Positions 1-12,647 of a stretch of 64,000 nt of DNA are shown here, one piece after another; position 1 is the first letter of the stretch; every line of letters starts with the position of its first letter. Under the pieces are notes generated by a model. It had not been told where the DNA came from. It ran no database searches and was given only the letters and a program-made list of their open reading frames with translations. A program made the position numbers and the translations under genes. The stretch comes from Pestalotiopsis fici W106-1 (taxonomy: Eukaryota > Ascomycota > Sordariomycetes > Amphisphaeriales > Sporocadaceae): positions 2,852,001 to 2,916,000 of the forward strand of contig NW_006917093.1 in assembly GCF_000516985.1 (NCBI RefSeq). The letters are read 5' to 3'.

Positions 1-2256
1 GGATCCGTCCATCCGGCTTTATTGAGCTCGGTATCGGATATCTCATAGACTTGGCCAGGCGGCGGAACGGCGAACTGTTTCGACTTGCCCAAGAACTGAT
101 TGTACTGATTCTGCTGTGCCATCTCGTACTTCTTGCGATCCTCTTCGCCCATTATACTCTCAACCCTGCGCGGGAAGTAGACTGACTGATTTCCTGAAGC
201 ACCATTCATGAAACTTTCCCATGAGTCGCGATGGGGAAGTTCGTAACGATGTGTAGGCAGTTCGGAAGATGAGCCAGCCAATAAGTTGACACTGTACACT
301 GACTCTTCTGGATGAGCATAGAAGCCATTGGGCTTCCTCTCCCGAACAGCAAACTTGCCCTCTGCCTTCTCTGGTGGCTGCAACTTGCTCTTGGATCGCT
401 TGATGGAGGACTTCTTCTCGACCGCGGGAATGAAAGTCTCTGGGACAACGTTGAGCTCGTCGCCTTGCTTCTCTGCCTGTTCGACAGCCTGCTGCGGTGT
501 GGTGCCCTCATCTGCCTTGGCAGCGTCTGCACGGGGGCCTCCCCAGGTGCGTTGGCCTGCAGTAAAGATACCGTATACCATGTAGTACCAGTTGAAGAAT
601 GGATTCAAAACAAACATCATGGGATACAACCATATCTTGAAGCGCTTGAGCTTCATACCAAAGTAGATCATCATGAGCCAGTTTAATCCGAGCGAGATGG
701 CAATGAATCCAACTGGTAAGTCGGACACCTTCTTTGTTGTTGTGATGATGGCCAAGACCATGATGAAGAAGAGTAGTGCTGTCGTTCGAATAGTATTCTG
801 CATGAATCGGACCACGAGCAAAATTGGGTACCGTTTCCACAAACGCCAATCAGTCAGCATGCAGACTTCATTCGTGATGAAACCGAGGAACCATCGTCGT
901 CTTTGCTTGATCAGCGATGCCACTGTCTGCACTGCCTCCGTCTTGCAAAAGGCTGATGTGCACATCTGAATCTGGTACCGCTTCTTTGCACCGATCATGA
1001 ACAGGTGAGTGAGCCACCGATCCTCTCCTAGATGGCTCTTGGCAAAGTCGAAGAGGTCCTCGCATTCTTCCGCCTTGTCGGCAAAGTAGTATTTGGCCAT
1101 GCGTCGGAAGGCCGAGAATCGGAGCATGGTCAAGGCACCTGGTAAACAAGTGACAGCTCCGCATCCAGACTCGACAGTTCTCTCGAAAAGTTGGCCGTGG
1201 ATATACTCCATATCCTGAAGCAGAGTAATAACACTGTGCGACTTGGTTGTAGAAGTGATGACACCAGTCATGGCCAACATATCTCTGTGGTTTCCAGGGC
1301 TCAACTCCATGTCGTAGATGAAGTTCTGAAGACAAACGCGATCAAGAATGCAGTCGGAGTCAATGAAAAGAACGAAAAGATTGTCGTTGCGCTTAAGATA
1401 ACCAGTGTACACCTTGTCGATCAGTTTGTAAGTAGACTTTTGGCAATGTCGCTTTCCGCCGTGTGGGAATCGAGAGACAGTGATGCGAGCAGCTCTGTAA
1501 GTAACATCGATGCTCTTTGGGTACGATTCGAGGGTTAGTGGCACACCAAGCTTTTCAATGGTGTTGAGGTACAGCTCGTCTTCTTGATCTCCGTCAAAAG
1601 ACAGGAAGACATGGATACAGGAAGGAGGATAGTCGCAGTCTACCACTGAGTTGATGGCCGTGACTAGAACATCTGGATCTTCCTTGTAACAAGGCATCAC
1701 GATGACGACCTTGGGGGCAGAGACCTCGTCCAGGACTTTCTTGATGCGCTTTGTCCTGCCTAGTTGGTGCGTGACAAGTTGATAGACACAGAACAGCCAT
1801 GGCACGGTCAAAAGACCAGCAAAACTCCAAAATGCGAACCATTGGAGGACTACGACCATTTCTTCGGGCCAGTACTGCACAATGACACTTGGTAGTGGGA
1901 GTGTGACGACCATGATCGGCAAGAAAATGGCGCTGGGTTTTGATTAGCTTTCACCCCGTCACGTCGACAAATGAACAGAGAGGCATACCGTAACAGTGTG
2001 AATAATACGCCAATGATGACAGCCAGCACCCTTATGGTCCAATGTTCAGCTTTTTGAAAGACCTTGATCAAGCAGTACAAGAAGGCGGCAATCCATAATA
2101 TCCACTCGAGGACAGCAGCCAGCATGAGCGTGCCGACGATCGCAGTGTAGACGATCTTGTCAAATTGATCAGTTTTCACATTCTCGCATTCCCAGACTCA
2201 TGTGATCTTACCTCATGGACTGGCCATGGCTTGGTAATGTCTAGGTCCGACGACAT
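1..2256 (-). CDS. Chitin synthase-like family 2 glycosyltransferase (class VI-like), 3' end cut by window edge
   Basis: Membrane enzyme expected to polymerise UDP-GlcNAc into cell-wall chitin. Three exons read cleanly: 2256-2212 (MSSDLDITKPWPVHE), 2155-1989 and 1932 to the edge, giving about 714 residues before the window ends. Seen: two N-terminal hydrophobic segments, the glycosyltransferase region starting at KVVIVMPCYKEDPDV, an acidic DSDC motif in LFIDSDC, EDRWL, and the chitin-synthase signature QRRRW. Hydrophobic helices follow, then a hydrophilic Lys/Glu-rich tail. The short N-terminus, with no myosin motor or cytochrome b5 domain, separates it from classes V/VII and IV and suggests the short class VI type; the class is inference. 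The first intron boundary (AAG acceptor) is the least certain. A cellulose/hyaluronan-synthase-like GT2 is the alternative, but QRRRW plus EDRWL favour chitin synthase. Confidence 0.85.
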
Positions 2257-5200
2257 ATTGAAGATGGAATGAATGTGACAAGCCTCAAGCAGAGGTTGTT
2301 GCTATGGCGGCGGTTGTGATTTTTAAGTATTAGAGTGTCGTCGCTGTGGAACCGCCACGCTCGGATCAGAAAGTCCAGCCTTGGTTCTGCAGTCTGCCGT
2401 GCAGGATTAAAAAAAGATCTGTCGGGTTATTTATGAAAAACGAGAGTGCTCAGGTCGGATTGTCGTCGGGTGCTTGCAGGAATATGCAAGGGAGTTTGTG
2501 GGATATGATTGGTCAATGACGCCTCGTAGCTCAACACACCGTATTTGACACAGGGGCGATGCAATGTCTTCTAGGGTTTGTTTTCTTTGGCACAAGACGT
2601 GTGCTGGGGAAAAAACAATTATTCCACCCAGGCCCGTGGGTCGACCGAGGCGTGGCCGTTGGCCGGTTGCCGGAAGCTGGCGACGGCGAATGTAATACAA
2701 TGCTCGTACCCAGGTGGCATACACGTGGAGGAATTGCAGATACTGGGGCCAAAGACTGGGCAATGTCGGGGATAAAATACGAGCTTGCTCCGACTTGCGT
2801 CCAATATTCTTTAACCGTTGGTACGTGGTTCCGAGTAATGGGCGTCACTGCTTGACGGCAGAAAGGCAGCAGGGAACATGCAGAATCGATATTAATGGAA
2901 TAATGGCACTGGAGATTGGTCCGAACTCCGTACTCAAGTTCTCCGAATCTCCAGGAGCATTGAAAGGAATGACAGATCCAGTGCCAACGATGAAAGAAAG
3001 GTAGTAGCAACTAATTGGAGATTGAACGAAAGTATGAGTCTGGCTGGCTCTGGTGGCCGAGAATGAGCAAGCAATGTCGGGGATGTAGAGTTGAAACGTA
3101 GACGATATGTTCGAGTGCGAGCACGGCTCTGTTAAGAAGTAGCTGGCCCAGAGCCAGGAAGTTCGGATGAATCACCCGTTTGTAATGGTATCAACAACTA
3201 GCTTGTCGCATCCAAGGCACTTTCTGGGTCAAGCCAGCAAGCAGTTTCCGCGATGTGGAACCGTGCGACGGGAATCATAACCCATGGATGGGACCTTGGA
3301 TCGCTGGATGTGCGGAGGAGGGCCCAGGCTTTTGAGATCTGTATACTCCGGACGAAACGGGTCGTCCAGAAATAGTAGAGCCTAAGTTTGTATGACCTGT
3401 TGCACCGTTCTAGATCAGGTATAGAAGTGGGCCGATCGGGCGGCTGTTGGTCTGTTCCCAGTCGATGGTGGTTGTTGGTGAGGTAGCCAGGGGGGTATGA
3501 ACAGTGGTAAGAGGCTGCGCAATCTATCCATCCATGGGATTCATCCTCGATACAATTTGGAAGATTTTCAATGACGGCTTTTGCAAGTTTATTCATCTCA
3601 GCACATCATGAAGACCTTGAGTACACATGACTTTACGAGCGAAAGAGGGCGAATGGCTCTTGATACTTTTCAGACGGCTAGTGGTAGACATTGCGCGCTT
3701 CGCAAGCTTTGGGATCGGCGGAAATATGCACGGATAATAGGCCAATATCGATTTGTCGAGGCTGGAGTGTTTGGCGCTACGACTTGCCACACAGGCCATT
3801 TGATGAGAGGCTCGAGGGTTGGGAGAAAAAGAAACGAGAGAAGAAAACCGAGGTCATCGACAAGCGTATTTCCGAGAATGCAGCCCAAAGTGTGTCTTGG
3901 TTGTCTGTGTGCGTTGTCTAGCCACCTTGGCATGGCCGCTTCGACTCTTGCCTATTGACTGCTTGACCGCGTGAAAAGACTACATACAGTACTGCCAAAC
4001 ATTGCCCAACTGATGGTGTTTCCGTGTCTGCAGCTCTTACTGCCGTGATGCGTATTCCGTAGGTATGTCTTTTCGAGACGTGTACATACCATTGGGCCAT
4101 GGGTCATTTATAAACCCAATTCGTCAGGTCTGCCTTTGCATATATTAATCAGGGCTCTGCGTAACCACGGGACTGTCGACCTGAGGGGTCTGAGGCGATG
4201 TGATTGGGTCCGGATATATGACGAGCTGACTGGAAGCCTTTTACTGTGCAGCAAAGTTTTCGCCTCTCCCTGCAAGAGGCTGGGATTACACGAGCCTAGT
4301 TGCCTAGACACAGAGAAGCAATGATGGAAGTTTCCCGGCCCTTACTTGAGGTGGGATCTGATTCGGAGATATGCAGGTCGGTCGGCTGTTCAGGCGAGGG
4401 ACCTGACGCTCGGCGGAGCTGGGGCACGTCAAAACTCCTATTCGGCACCCAGCCAGTTAATTAGAGTGAGTAGGACTGGATCTTGGAGTGTCGATAGATC
4501 CTGCTTGCTGTAGCTGGCTCTCGATGAATCTGAAAAAGAGACGCCAAGAAGCAGATAAAATAATCGACACGAGGCGCAAGTGGTTCAAGGAAGGAAAATG
4601 TGGGGGAGGCAGGCGCCAGTTTCAGGCGGCGGTAGACGGTCGATTGCTAGGGCCCCGAGTTCTAGCAAGCACCAAGAGCTTTCAAAGTTACAGGCTATTT
4701 AGTACATGCGTCCTCTACTGTTAGCCAGGGGTTTAACGTATGTTGATCAGGTACATTTCTACGTACACAGGTAGGTAGCTTTGCATGACTGCACATTTGA
4801 CGTCTCAATCCATTTCTGTTTTCGTCTCAACACGATGCTTTCTCTCGTTTGCCCCTTTCGTCAGGAGAGAGGCAAGTTACTTCGCCTGTAAGGTCGCAGT
4901 TGCGACAGTGACTGCTGCATGGAAAGCAATGAAATTAAGAAGGGGAAAAAAAAAAAGGAAGTCTGTCTTCTGCGTCAACTGATGAATTGATCAATCCTAC
5001 CCAACATAGGCACCAAAAATATATACCTAGTAATGTACGTATACACGTAATAAGCATTTTACCCGGCGGCCCTCTCTGGAAGTGGAGCTTTGCCTACTCT
5101 GACCTGCGCTGCCGGCTTCTATCCAAAAAGGTGGCGGCCCACCATTGAAACCACCCAACCTGCTTGGCGTAATGGAACTTTAAACTTGCTATTGCTTCTA

Positions 5201-5556
5201 CTGTATAACCTTTTCCATCTTTTGTGTGGTGACGTGACTTTTTTCATGAGTTACAATGGCACAAACCTTGGAGAAACTGCGTCCAAATGGGCAGCAAAAG
5301 TGACAGATGGTATGAATGCTTATTACTATCTGTAGGGAGGTACGTAGGTAGATGATCTGCTTGCCAGATACCGCGAAAGGTTCGACCGGTGGCCGTGCCG
5401 TCCCATTTTGCGTGCTCTGGCATTGCAGCGAGCGGGAAGATTATTATTAGCGAAGCAATCTAAACCAATGTCCTCAAACAAGTCGAGTACAAGCTGTTGC
5501 CATGCCTCCGTAGCATATTAGATGCCATGCTCCAAAGAACTTGCGTCTAACTGACT
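2257..5556. other. Gene-poor intergenic region upstream of the chitin synthase gene
   Basis: About 3.3 kb with no open frame that looks like protein, no repeat copies and no RNA gene I can recognise. It holds the chitin synthase promoter on its left side. Purine runs and CCTACCTA/GGTAGGTA-type words occur near 4771 and 5340. A small unannotated transcript cannot be excluded. Confidence 0.5.
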
Positions 5557-5838
5557 CTATGCAGCTTTCTTCCACGCTATCGCAATTGGATGCTCTTTTG
5601 AATATCCATCATTCAAGCTTGTGCGGAGATACACATCGCCGGAGGCAACGTAGACAGCGTCTTCCTCAATGTAGGGAATCTGTTTCCTGGTAGCAGTTAT
5701 CTCGAAGTGATCGGGGACAGCAGGTCACTGGCGAGCGCGATTCCGCCGATGCTCCGAGCATTGTGCCATGCGCTGAACAACGGGGAGGTGATGATCCAAT
5801 GCGCGTTTGCCGCCGAGGTTATGTGCGTTGACTGGCAT
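5557..5838 (-). pseudogene. Coding-like remnant of unknown family
   Basis: On the minus strand a protein-like stretch ends at a stop at 5557-5559 with the terminal sequence EHPIAIAWKKAA. It is preceded by HFEITATRKQIPYIEEDAVY and by GDVYLRTSLNDGYSKEHP. The same frame meets a TGA at 5725-5727. In the neighbouring frame a second protein-like stretch (IITSPLFSAWHNARSIGGIA, then LASDLLSP) runs straight up to that point. A one-base frameshift near 5720 would join them. I do not recognise the family. It sits just downstream of UPF2 and has no partner exon I can find, so a decayed gene end is the best reading. It could also be chance. Confidence 0.35.
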
Positions 5839-6003
5839 GCGTCTTAGTAGCACTAGCATGAGTACTTCAAAGCACGCTTCCACGTCGCAGGAGTGGCATC
5901 GCAAAAGATACGCAACTTGGAAAGAAGAATATTATGGGTATGCAATGACCACCCAATCATGTCCTAGAAGAGATTGCCCAACAGGCCGTTTGTTAGTTGT
6001 GCA

Positions 6004-9000
6004 TTATGAGGCGGCGCGGGCTCTTTGACCGGCATAGGCTTGTTTTCGGTATCGAGCCTGAGATCCTGGAACCCTTTCTCTGCGCTTGCTGGGAAAGCCG
6101 ATCTCACCACTTGCCTCCACTCTGGTGGAAGGCTCGACATGTGAAGCTGCCTGCTGATTGTTATCACGGGTGTTACCATACCAGTCCAAGTCGTTCATCT
6201 CAAGCCTGCGGACTCTTTGTCCGCCTCGATCTTTACCCTGCTTTTCAGGGCGGTTGATGTGATACGTAGTTGTCTTCTCGGGGCCTGCTTTCATTCTGTT
6301 GTGAATATTGGAATTCTTGATGAGGGGTGTCGTGGTAGTATCACCATCAGGGTCTTCGCTCTCACGAAGATCATAATTAAGAACCAGGTTCTTGATGCGT
6401 TGCTGCTCCTCTCGCTCTGCTTGCTGCTGGGTTTTCATGGCAACAGCAAAGGTGGAGTCCGATGGAAGTTCAACCGTTCGAGTCTGTAAATGTCAACTCC
6501 TGGGCACTACAGATTTGCGGTCGGAGTGAGTACTTACTTGCTGACGATTGCCCTTCTTGGTAAGCAATGAAAAGGCCATCATGTTGGCAGGGTTTTCGAC
6601 TTCTTGTGTCTTTGGAGCCTCCCGGGTCTTGGAGGATCGCATGGGAAGAGGGACATCGAAGAGCGGCTTGCGGTCAAATTTCCGCGATTCCAAGCTCTCA
6701 GCCATCATTTTCGCATACTCGCGTTCAAAGTCGGCCTCTTCTTCCGGATCAATCGTTCCTGTCTCCCTAGTCACAACGATTTCTTCCTCTTCTTCTGATT
6801 CAGAGTCTCCAGAAGATTTGTCCTACGGAGGAAGTGATTAGCGCTCGAGCCCCCAGATCTCAATACCCGGAAGTCTCTTACATCAAGTTCGTGGCCTTCA
6901 TCATCATCAGAGTTTGCATCTTCCTCGCCGTCAGCCTCTGGCATAATACCATCTCCGTCACCCTCATCATCAGAAGATGCTACACTCTCTGCATCGTCCT
7001 CGGCTTCAGGATCTGGATCGGCAGCACCGTCCACACCGGCATTCTTTTGATCCTGGGCAATAGCCAGTTGAAAAGCCTTTGATGCTTCCTCGAGAGATGT
7101 GGCAAGTTTCCACTGGGGTCGCGTAAGAGAGTAGACATCTTGCACAATGAATTCAATATCCATGGGGAGAGGCGCCTTGGTGTAGATGTAATACTATGGA
7201 CAGTTAGCACACATATCAAGGTCAATTGTCAGTAAAATTTACCTGAAGGAAGGAAAGAAAGTAATCGAGCTTCTTGCCAGCTGGTCCTTTGCTGAAGTAC
7301 ATTCCGCAGGTCTCTAGTACAGTAGCGACAAGTCGAATGCGAAAGTAATCATCAGGCAAGTCAAAGGGGTTCATGCGCCCAGGGAGAGGTGCACCGCCTA
7401 GAGGATGTTAGTAATGGATTGGCATTGAGAAGTTAAGAAGGGGCTCACCATGACCAAAAGTCGTGATCTTGTACAAGGTGTCAAAGATGACAGGGTGTTC
7501 CAGCATTCTATAATTGTAGAGCTCACTCAGATACTTGATCTCCGCAATCCGCTTTTGGTTGTACTTGAAATCGTTGTGCTCGAGACCCAACATGACTGAG
7601 TCTAGGACGTTGTCGATTACCCTGAGCACAAAACCCGGATGGTAGCGATATACAGCGCTGAGAAGGATCGCCAAAATGTGGATGCTGCCGTACTTAACCT
7701 TGCCAGGCTTCGAAAACACTTTGGCGAGGATTGCAACAACATCGGGCTCTTCCCAGTGCAATCTGCGGATCTGCTTGAGTATCTTGGTATAGTTTCGTTT
7801 GGTCATGTCTACATAGACGAGCTTGCGAATGAACAGCTCAGTAGGCGTGCGTTCCTTCTGCTGAATGGCAGACCGCTCAGGAGGGTCAACATAATAGACC
7901 GCATTCTCAATGAGCATGCGTTCCTGCTGTCCTATATGCTGCACGGACTTCTTGCGCTGGAGGGTTTCCAAGAATGTCGCCATCCGAGGAGAGGTCTCAG
8001 CGCTGCGCAGTAGGTAGCGACCACAATTTTCGAGCAAATTGCAAATAATCTCGATATTCATCCGGGAAAAATCGTCCAGGCTCACTTTCAGGCAGTGGAA
8101 TACCACATGTTCTGGAACGATGCCGAACTTGGTCAATTCCGCAAGGTAGCGGATATTGCTCAGTCGGACCTGTCCAAGGAAGTCTTTCTCCTTGCGCCGT
8201 TGGAGACTTCGGAACTCCGCGTCCAGATACTCGACCACGCCCTTGGGTATATCAGGCATATATCGGCCGAGTGTAGCTATCAGCCGCGCCCAGAATGGAA
8301 GCAAATCGGTTCGTCCTTTGGGTACCTCGGTCAAGGCCTTGATCAAACGGTTTCGGGATGCCTTTGAATTCAAGAAGCAAAAGTCAATAGCAGTATCGTC
8401 AACCGCGTCCTTGTTGGTAAGCTCGGGAAGACGTGTCAGCAGAGCGTCGACTTGTGCTCCAATAGTCTTATTGGCAATGGCTGTAGACTGATCATCGGCA
8501 CCTTCAGCGGGCTTGGGCGCATCCTGAACGTCATTCATATCCGCTTTCTTTCCAACTTGCTCGTCGGTATCGGACTTTTTCTTCTTTCCATCCTCAAGGA
8601 GAATGCCAGGTACCTTGCCTTTTAAATCGACGAGGTTTTCATAGAAGCGCCGTTCCTCATCGTCCTCCCAGATGCCGGCCCCGTCGCTTTGTCCGCGGAG
8701 GTAGTCGCCAGTTTTCACCAGACCAATGGAGCCATTTGACGCACCTAGAGCGTCACCAGCATCCTTCAGATCAGGCATTTCAGCACCGATAGCTTCAGCG
8801 ACAACCTGAGCGTTGCTGACAAGACGCTCCTGGGCTTTGAGCAGGCGTTCGAAATTGGCTTGGCGATCTTCAAAAACCTCGCCAGACTTGACATAAGCCT
8901 CGGAGTTTCGGCCTTTTTGGGCAGCAATGTGTTTTTGGTCACGAAGAATATGGGCCGTGACATCGTCAAAGTACCGCTTGAGGATGTTGCGAAATCGTTC

Positions 9001-9983
9001 TCGGAGCTCGGGAGAGGTAATCGGGGGATCGTCAGTGCTGTCGGCAGCGCCGTCACTCCCGTCAATGGCCAAGGGGGCTTCCTCGGTTCGAGTGACACCA
9101 TCTTCTTCAACAGTCTTTCGTCCCTCTCCTGCTGAGGACTTGGCACCGAGAATATCCCAGCTGAACGTCTTGACAAAGATCACAAGAAGAGGTAGATTCG
9201 TATGCTCTCGATCGTGGCCCAGCAAGTCCTTGAGGACCTCGAGTGGGAATGGTTCCGTAGTACCAACCTTTGTCGAGCCAGGCGCTTTGGTTTTCAGGCC
9301 CGTCTCCTTGCCGGCAGCAGTTCCATCAGGCTTGACATCATCAAGTGTTCTGAGCACGCCGAGGAGCCATAATTCGGTGACCACACGTAAAAGTGCCCGT
9401 TGGCGGACCAGGCGCTCCTTCTCTTCCTTTTCGCGAACCTCGGGCGCCAGAGCTTTGAGCAAACTCTTGTCGGGTGTAGCCATGCCCTTGCCCAGCAACC
9501 AGCCCAGATACTCGGTGAAGTCGGCCGGGCCGAATCGCTGGTGCAACGCGCTGACAATTTCTACTCCAGCGTCGATTTCGCCTGGGCTTTTGAGCCTGCA
9601 TAGTCCTTCGTAGCATGCCGAGATAATTTCGGAGAGGTACTTGGTCAAACTGAGAGTCTTGATCTCCTGCAGGAATGTGTTCAAGGTGGCTGAGGAGATT
9701 GCAGTTCGCAGTCGTTTGATAAAAGCGGTATTCTTCTTGAGAGACGAGTCGAGAGACTTTCCAACCGGAAAGACGCCTGTGCCAGATGTCAATCGAACAA
9801 ATGCTGCTTCACGTAGCTTGAGGCGCTCAATTTGTGTGCTTACCTGTGTCGCCATCCCATGCGCGCTCATTGAGCGAGCGCAACTCGCCTGGATGTTCGT
9901 CAGCATTGGAAGCGTCAATCATGCAAGAGCTGGGTAGCACTCTGGGCGAGCGCGGCAAACTCACGTCTTCTTGGGCGATCCAT
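6004..9983 (-). CDS. UPF2: UPF2/NMD2, nonsense-mediated mRNA decay scaffold with MIF4G domains
   Basis: Cytoplasmic scaffold that bridges UPF1 and UPF3 in nonsense-mediated decay. Seven exons fit exactly: 9983-9965, 9888-9844, 9776-7449, 7397-7243, 7193-6882, 6822-6538, 6483-6004, totalling 1207 residues, in the family range. The protein begins MDRPRRRELRSLNERAWDGD. Typical UPF2 text follows (NTAFIKRLRTAI, LSLTKYLSEIISACYEGL), with helical MIF4G repeats across the large third exon. A very acidic stretch (about residues 890-990) leads to the C-terminal UPF1-binding region, which has MAFSLLTKKGNRQQ and a basic end. The start was chosen because the two tiny 5' exons restore the conserved N-terminus; reading through the introns gives unrelated sequence. 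Neighbours are unrelated in function. No break seen. Confidence 0.93.
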
Positions 9984-11061
9984 GATGGATAGCCCAATCG
10001 AAAATAGGTCGTGTGTGATTTCTTGAATGATTGGCACTACATTCGTACAGCCGGCGACCACCGCTATGGGATCGCGTGCCCACTGTGGTGGATGTGGCAG
10101 AGCGCTCGAGCTGCGGTCGGCATCGGTGAGAAGGTTGAGGTTTCTGCCCTGCTATTGCGAGCCAAGGCAGAAGGTACTCGGTGGTCGACGGCGGGGTCGG
10201 AAATTGAGGGCAAAGAGGCGCGAACGGGCGCAGTGGTGAGAAAATGACAGCAGCGCCTCTTTATTCAGGTAGAGAAATCTCGAGATGAGGAGATCAAAAC
10301 GAGAAACAAAGACTGGCATTCGTTGGCAATGCAACCAGAGGATGCGATGAAGCCTACTTGTCGGCGCCCAATGAGAGCCGCTCGAAGCCGTCAAGGTACC
10401 TTTTTAGTGAAGCAGTTTGGCGATTTACGATTGCAGTGTGATCAAGGTACTGACTGCAGCGGCTGCACTAATAATCGGCGGTAGGTACCTTCCTTGGTGG
10501 GCGAGCTGTGAGTGGATGAACGCTGCCAGCCCGTTTGGGTGTGCTCAGATAGGTGGCTTCCAGTGACGCTTTCCGAGCAATTTTGCCGGTTCCGGAGGGG
10601 TAATTACTTGAATGGTAGTAAGCTAGGCACACATGTGTCCCCGAAGAGGCGCCAGAGAACCTACACCTAGGGCAACTCATGCAGTCATAATGATGATTGC
10701 GGTTCCTGGCTTCCATATTGATGAGTCGCATGTTGTCCACCTTTCAAATATTTGCACCTCATTCATTAAATCCCCAACATCTCTGGGAGCACAAGGTTGA
10801 CTTGGTCCTATTTTCATGAAATCACTTCATGATTCATCTATTTATTTTTCCGCCGATAATACTCTGTACAAGCGACATGGTTTCCTTTATGATCAGAGCT
10901 TTATTTCCATTGATCGGTCGCCCTTGCGCGTAGTGATGCATCTGTGTATACGATCTGATGATGTCTCATACTTAAGTAGAGGGATCTGCCATACCCACCT
11001 AACCAGTCGGACCCACTTATGCAACGCACCCCCTTTTGCAACAGGATTCCCCGCAAAACAG
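9984..11061. other. Intergenic region upstream of UPF2
   Basis: UPF2 promoter side. No convincing gene. A GGTAGGTACCT word lies at 10480-10490. Base composition is ordinary until about 11060, where it drops abruptly into the AT-rich block. Confidence 0.5.
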
Positions 11062-11520
11062 TGATTTTTCAATCTTTTATAATTAATTAACGAAAAATGG
11101 TAAAAATAAGGAGAAACTTATTTTAATATCTTCTATAAGTAATATAATAAATATTATAATTATTTTTAATATTGCCGTCTTTTGTTAAGCTATAATAATT
11201 TATTTTAATATATATTTTTTTTTAAAAATATAAATTTTATTTTATAAATCTAATAAATAAATAAATAAAAATTATATTAATAAAATAACTTTAATTATAT
11301 TTAATTACACGTATAATAAAAGTATTAAATTTAATTTTAGCTTTAAAATAATACGTTTTATAATTTTTCAATTTATTTTAAAATTTTNNNNNNNNNNNNN
11401 NNNNNNNNNNNNNNNNNNNNNNNNNNNNNNNNNNNNNNNNNNNNNNNNNNNNNNNNNNNNNNNNNNNNNNNNNNNNNNNNNNNNNNNGAGAATTTTGTTG
11501 AATTTTTAATTTTTCAAGGA
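11062..11520. repeat. AT-rich, RIP-like block with assembly gap
   Basis: From about 11062 to 11387 the sequence is almost pure A/T with many TA dinucleotides and scarcely any G or C. A run of exactly 100 N (11388-11487) follows, then a short AT-rich tail before normal composition returns near 11520. Such blocks in ascomycetes are usually remnants of transposons mutated by repeat-induced point mutation (C-to-T). No element can be named because no coding remnant survives. The round gap length means the true size is unknown. Confidence 0.6.
11388..11487. other. Assembly gap, 100 N
   Basis: Run of exactly 100 N inside the AT-rich block. Real length unknown. Confidence 0.99.
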
Positions 11521-12319
11521 GTCCCTCGCGTAGCGCTGAATCTGATGCAGCAATGTGATAATGGCCTTGGAGCCAAGCAAACTGCATACCTACATTACGA
11601 AGTGTCATTATTCCGGGAAGCTAGGTAGGAACTTTGTAAACGGTTACACAACATTCTCCGCTTTGTTCTTGTGATGGCGACATGACTGGAAGAACAATCT
11701 GAACATATGCGATACAGAACCGGCGCCTCGAGGCGAAACGTAACGCGTGATACATGGCAAGAACTGAACGAACTGTGCTCTGCCACGCTCGTCAATGGTT
11801 TTGTCCAGATTACGAGTTGCAAAATACTGTGCGCTCAGACATAGATGAATACGGGATCGGCACAGATCTCTGAAAGTGCAAGTCCCAACTCCAATTTGTA
11901 ATACGTGCTGTGGCAGATTTCCAAAGCAATGGTTCAGGTCTCGGGGCTGTACTTGCTACCCTAATGTATGCTTATACTGAGTGACAGACAACTGCCGCGG
12001 TATTGCCACCTTGATGAGCTGGAAACTTTCTTCAGTCACTAGCACTAAATCTCAGACCGGCATCTTAATGGACCGACCATTTCATTGCACTGCACGGCGC
12101 GTACCTCGGTTTATAGTAGGTGCGCGTCAGACGCCAGACGAGCAGTGCAGTACAGAGTATATACTCTGCAGAATATCCTGGCATGCCAAAACAACTATAA
12201 TACCTATACCACCAACCAGAAGATCCACTCGCAGCGCCCCACGCCACCGCCATGCATCGATCACTAGTATTCCGTACTGCAAGCCCTTTTAAACCGACGT
12301 CACTTCACCACCACTCAGC
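11521..12319. other. Distal intergenic region upstream of nitrate reductase
   Basis: No gene-like frame was found on either strand. Short frames present here lack protein-like composition. It separates the AT-rich block from the regulatory cluster beginning near 12320. Confidence 0.45.
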
Positions 12320-12615
12320 GATAAGCTCATGACATGGGACGGTTGGAGGACCATACGAGACGGTTGCTCTTATCTCTCTGCCGCTGGAAGTGATGTGAGA
12401 ATGACTGCCAAGCTGCCTGGCTGCTCCAACACCGACTGCAGTCTTTTTGGGCATTCACCAAGCAGTCTAGTCGTCTGGCTGGTCAGAAATGACATCTCCG
12501 TCCGGAGGACCTAGTAGGACCCCCCCGTATCGAACCCACTTTCTTATCAACGCCAATGACAAGCCGTCGTGATGGACATTGTTGAAGAAAAGCCCTACCC
12601 AACCGTGCTGATAAG
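12320..12615. promoter_or_regulatory. Cluster of four GATAAG (NIT2/AreA-type) sites upstream of nitrate reductase
   Basis: GATAAG occurs at 12320-12325 and 12610-12615 on the plus strand and as CTTATC at 12369-12374 and 12543-12548. NIT2/AreA GATA factors bind HGATAR elements in nitrogen-catabolic promoters, usually as clusters. All four lie 600-900 bp upstream of the nitrate reductase start. Function is inferred from position and motif only. Confidence 0.5.
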
Positions 12616-12647
12616 CCTAGAGATGGATCCGTAGTGACTGGCACACA

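Noticed and set aside
2559..3010. Overlapping frames on both strands near 2.5-3.0 kb
   Set aside because: All are short with mutually shadowing, low-quality sequence and no recognisable domain or splice pattern.
12520..12600. TCGAACCC word resembling a tRNA T-arm on the minus strand
   Set aside because: The flanking bases do not form a T-stem, and no acceptor or anticodon stem can be built.
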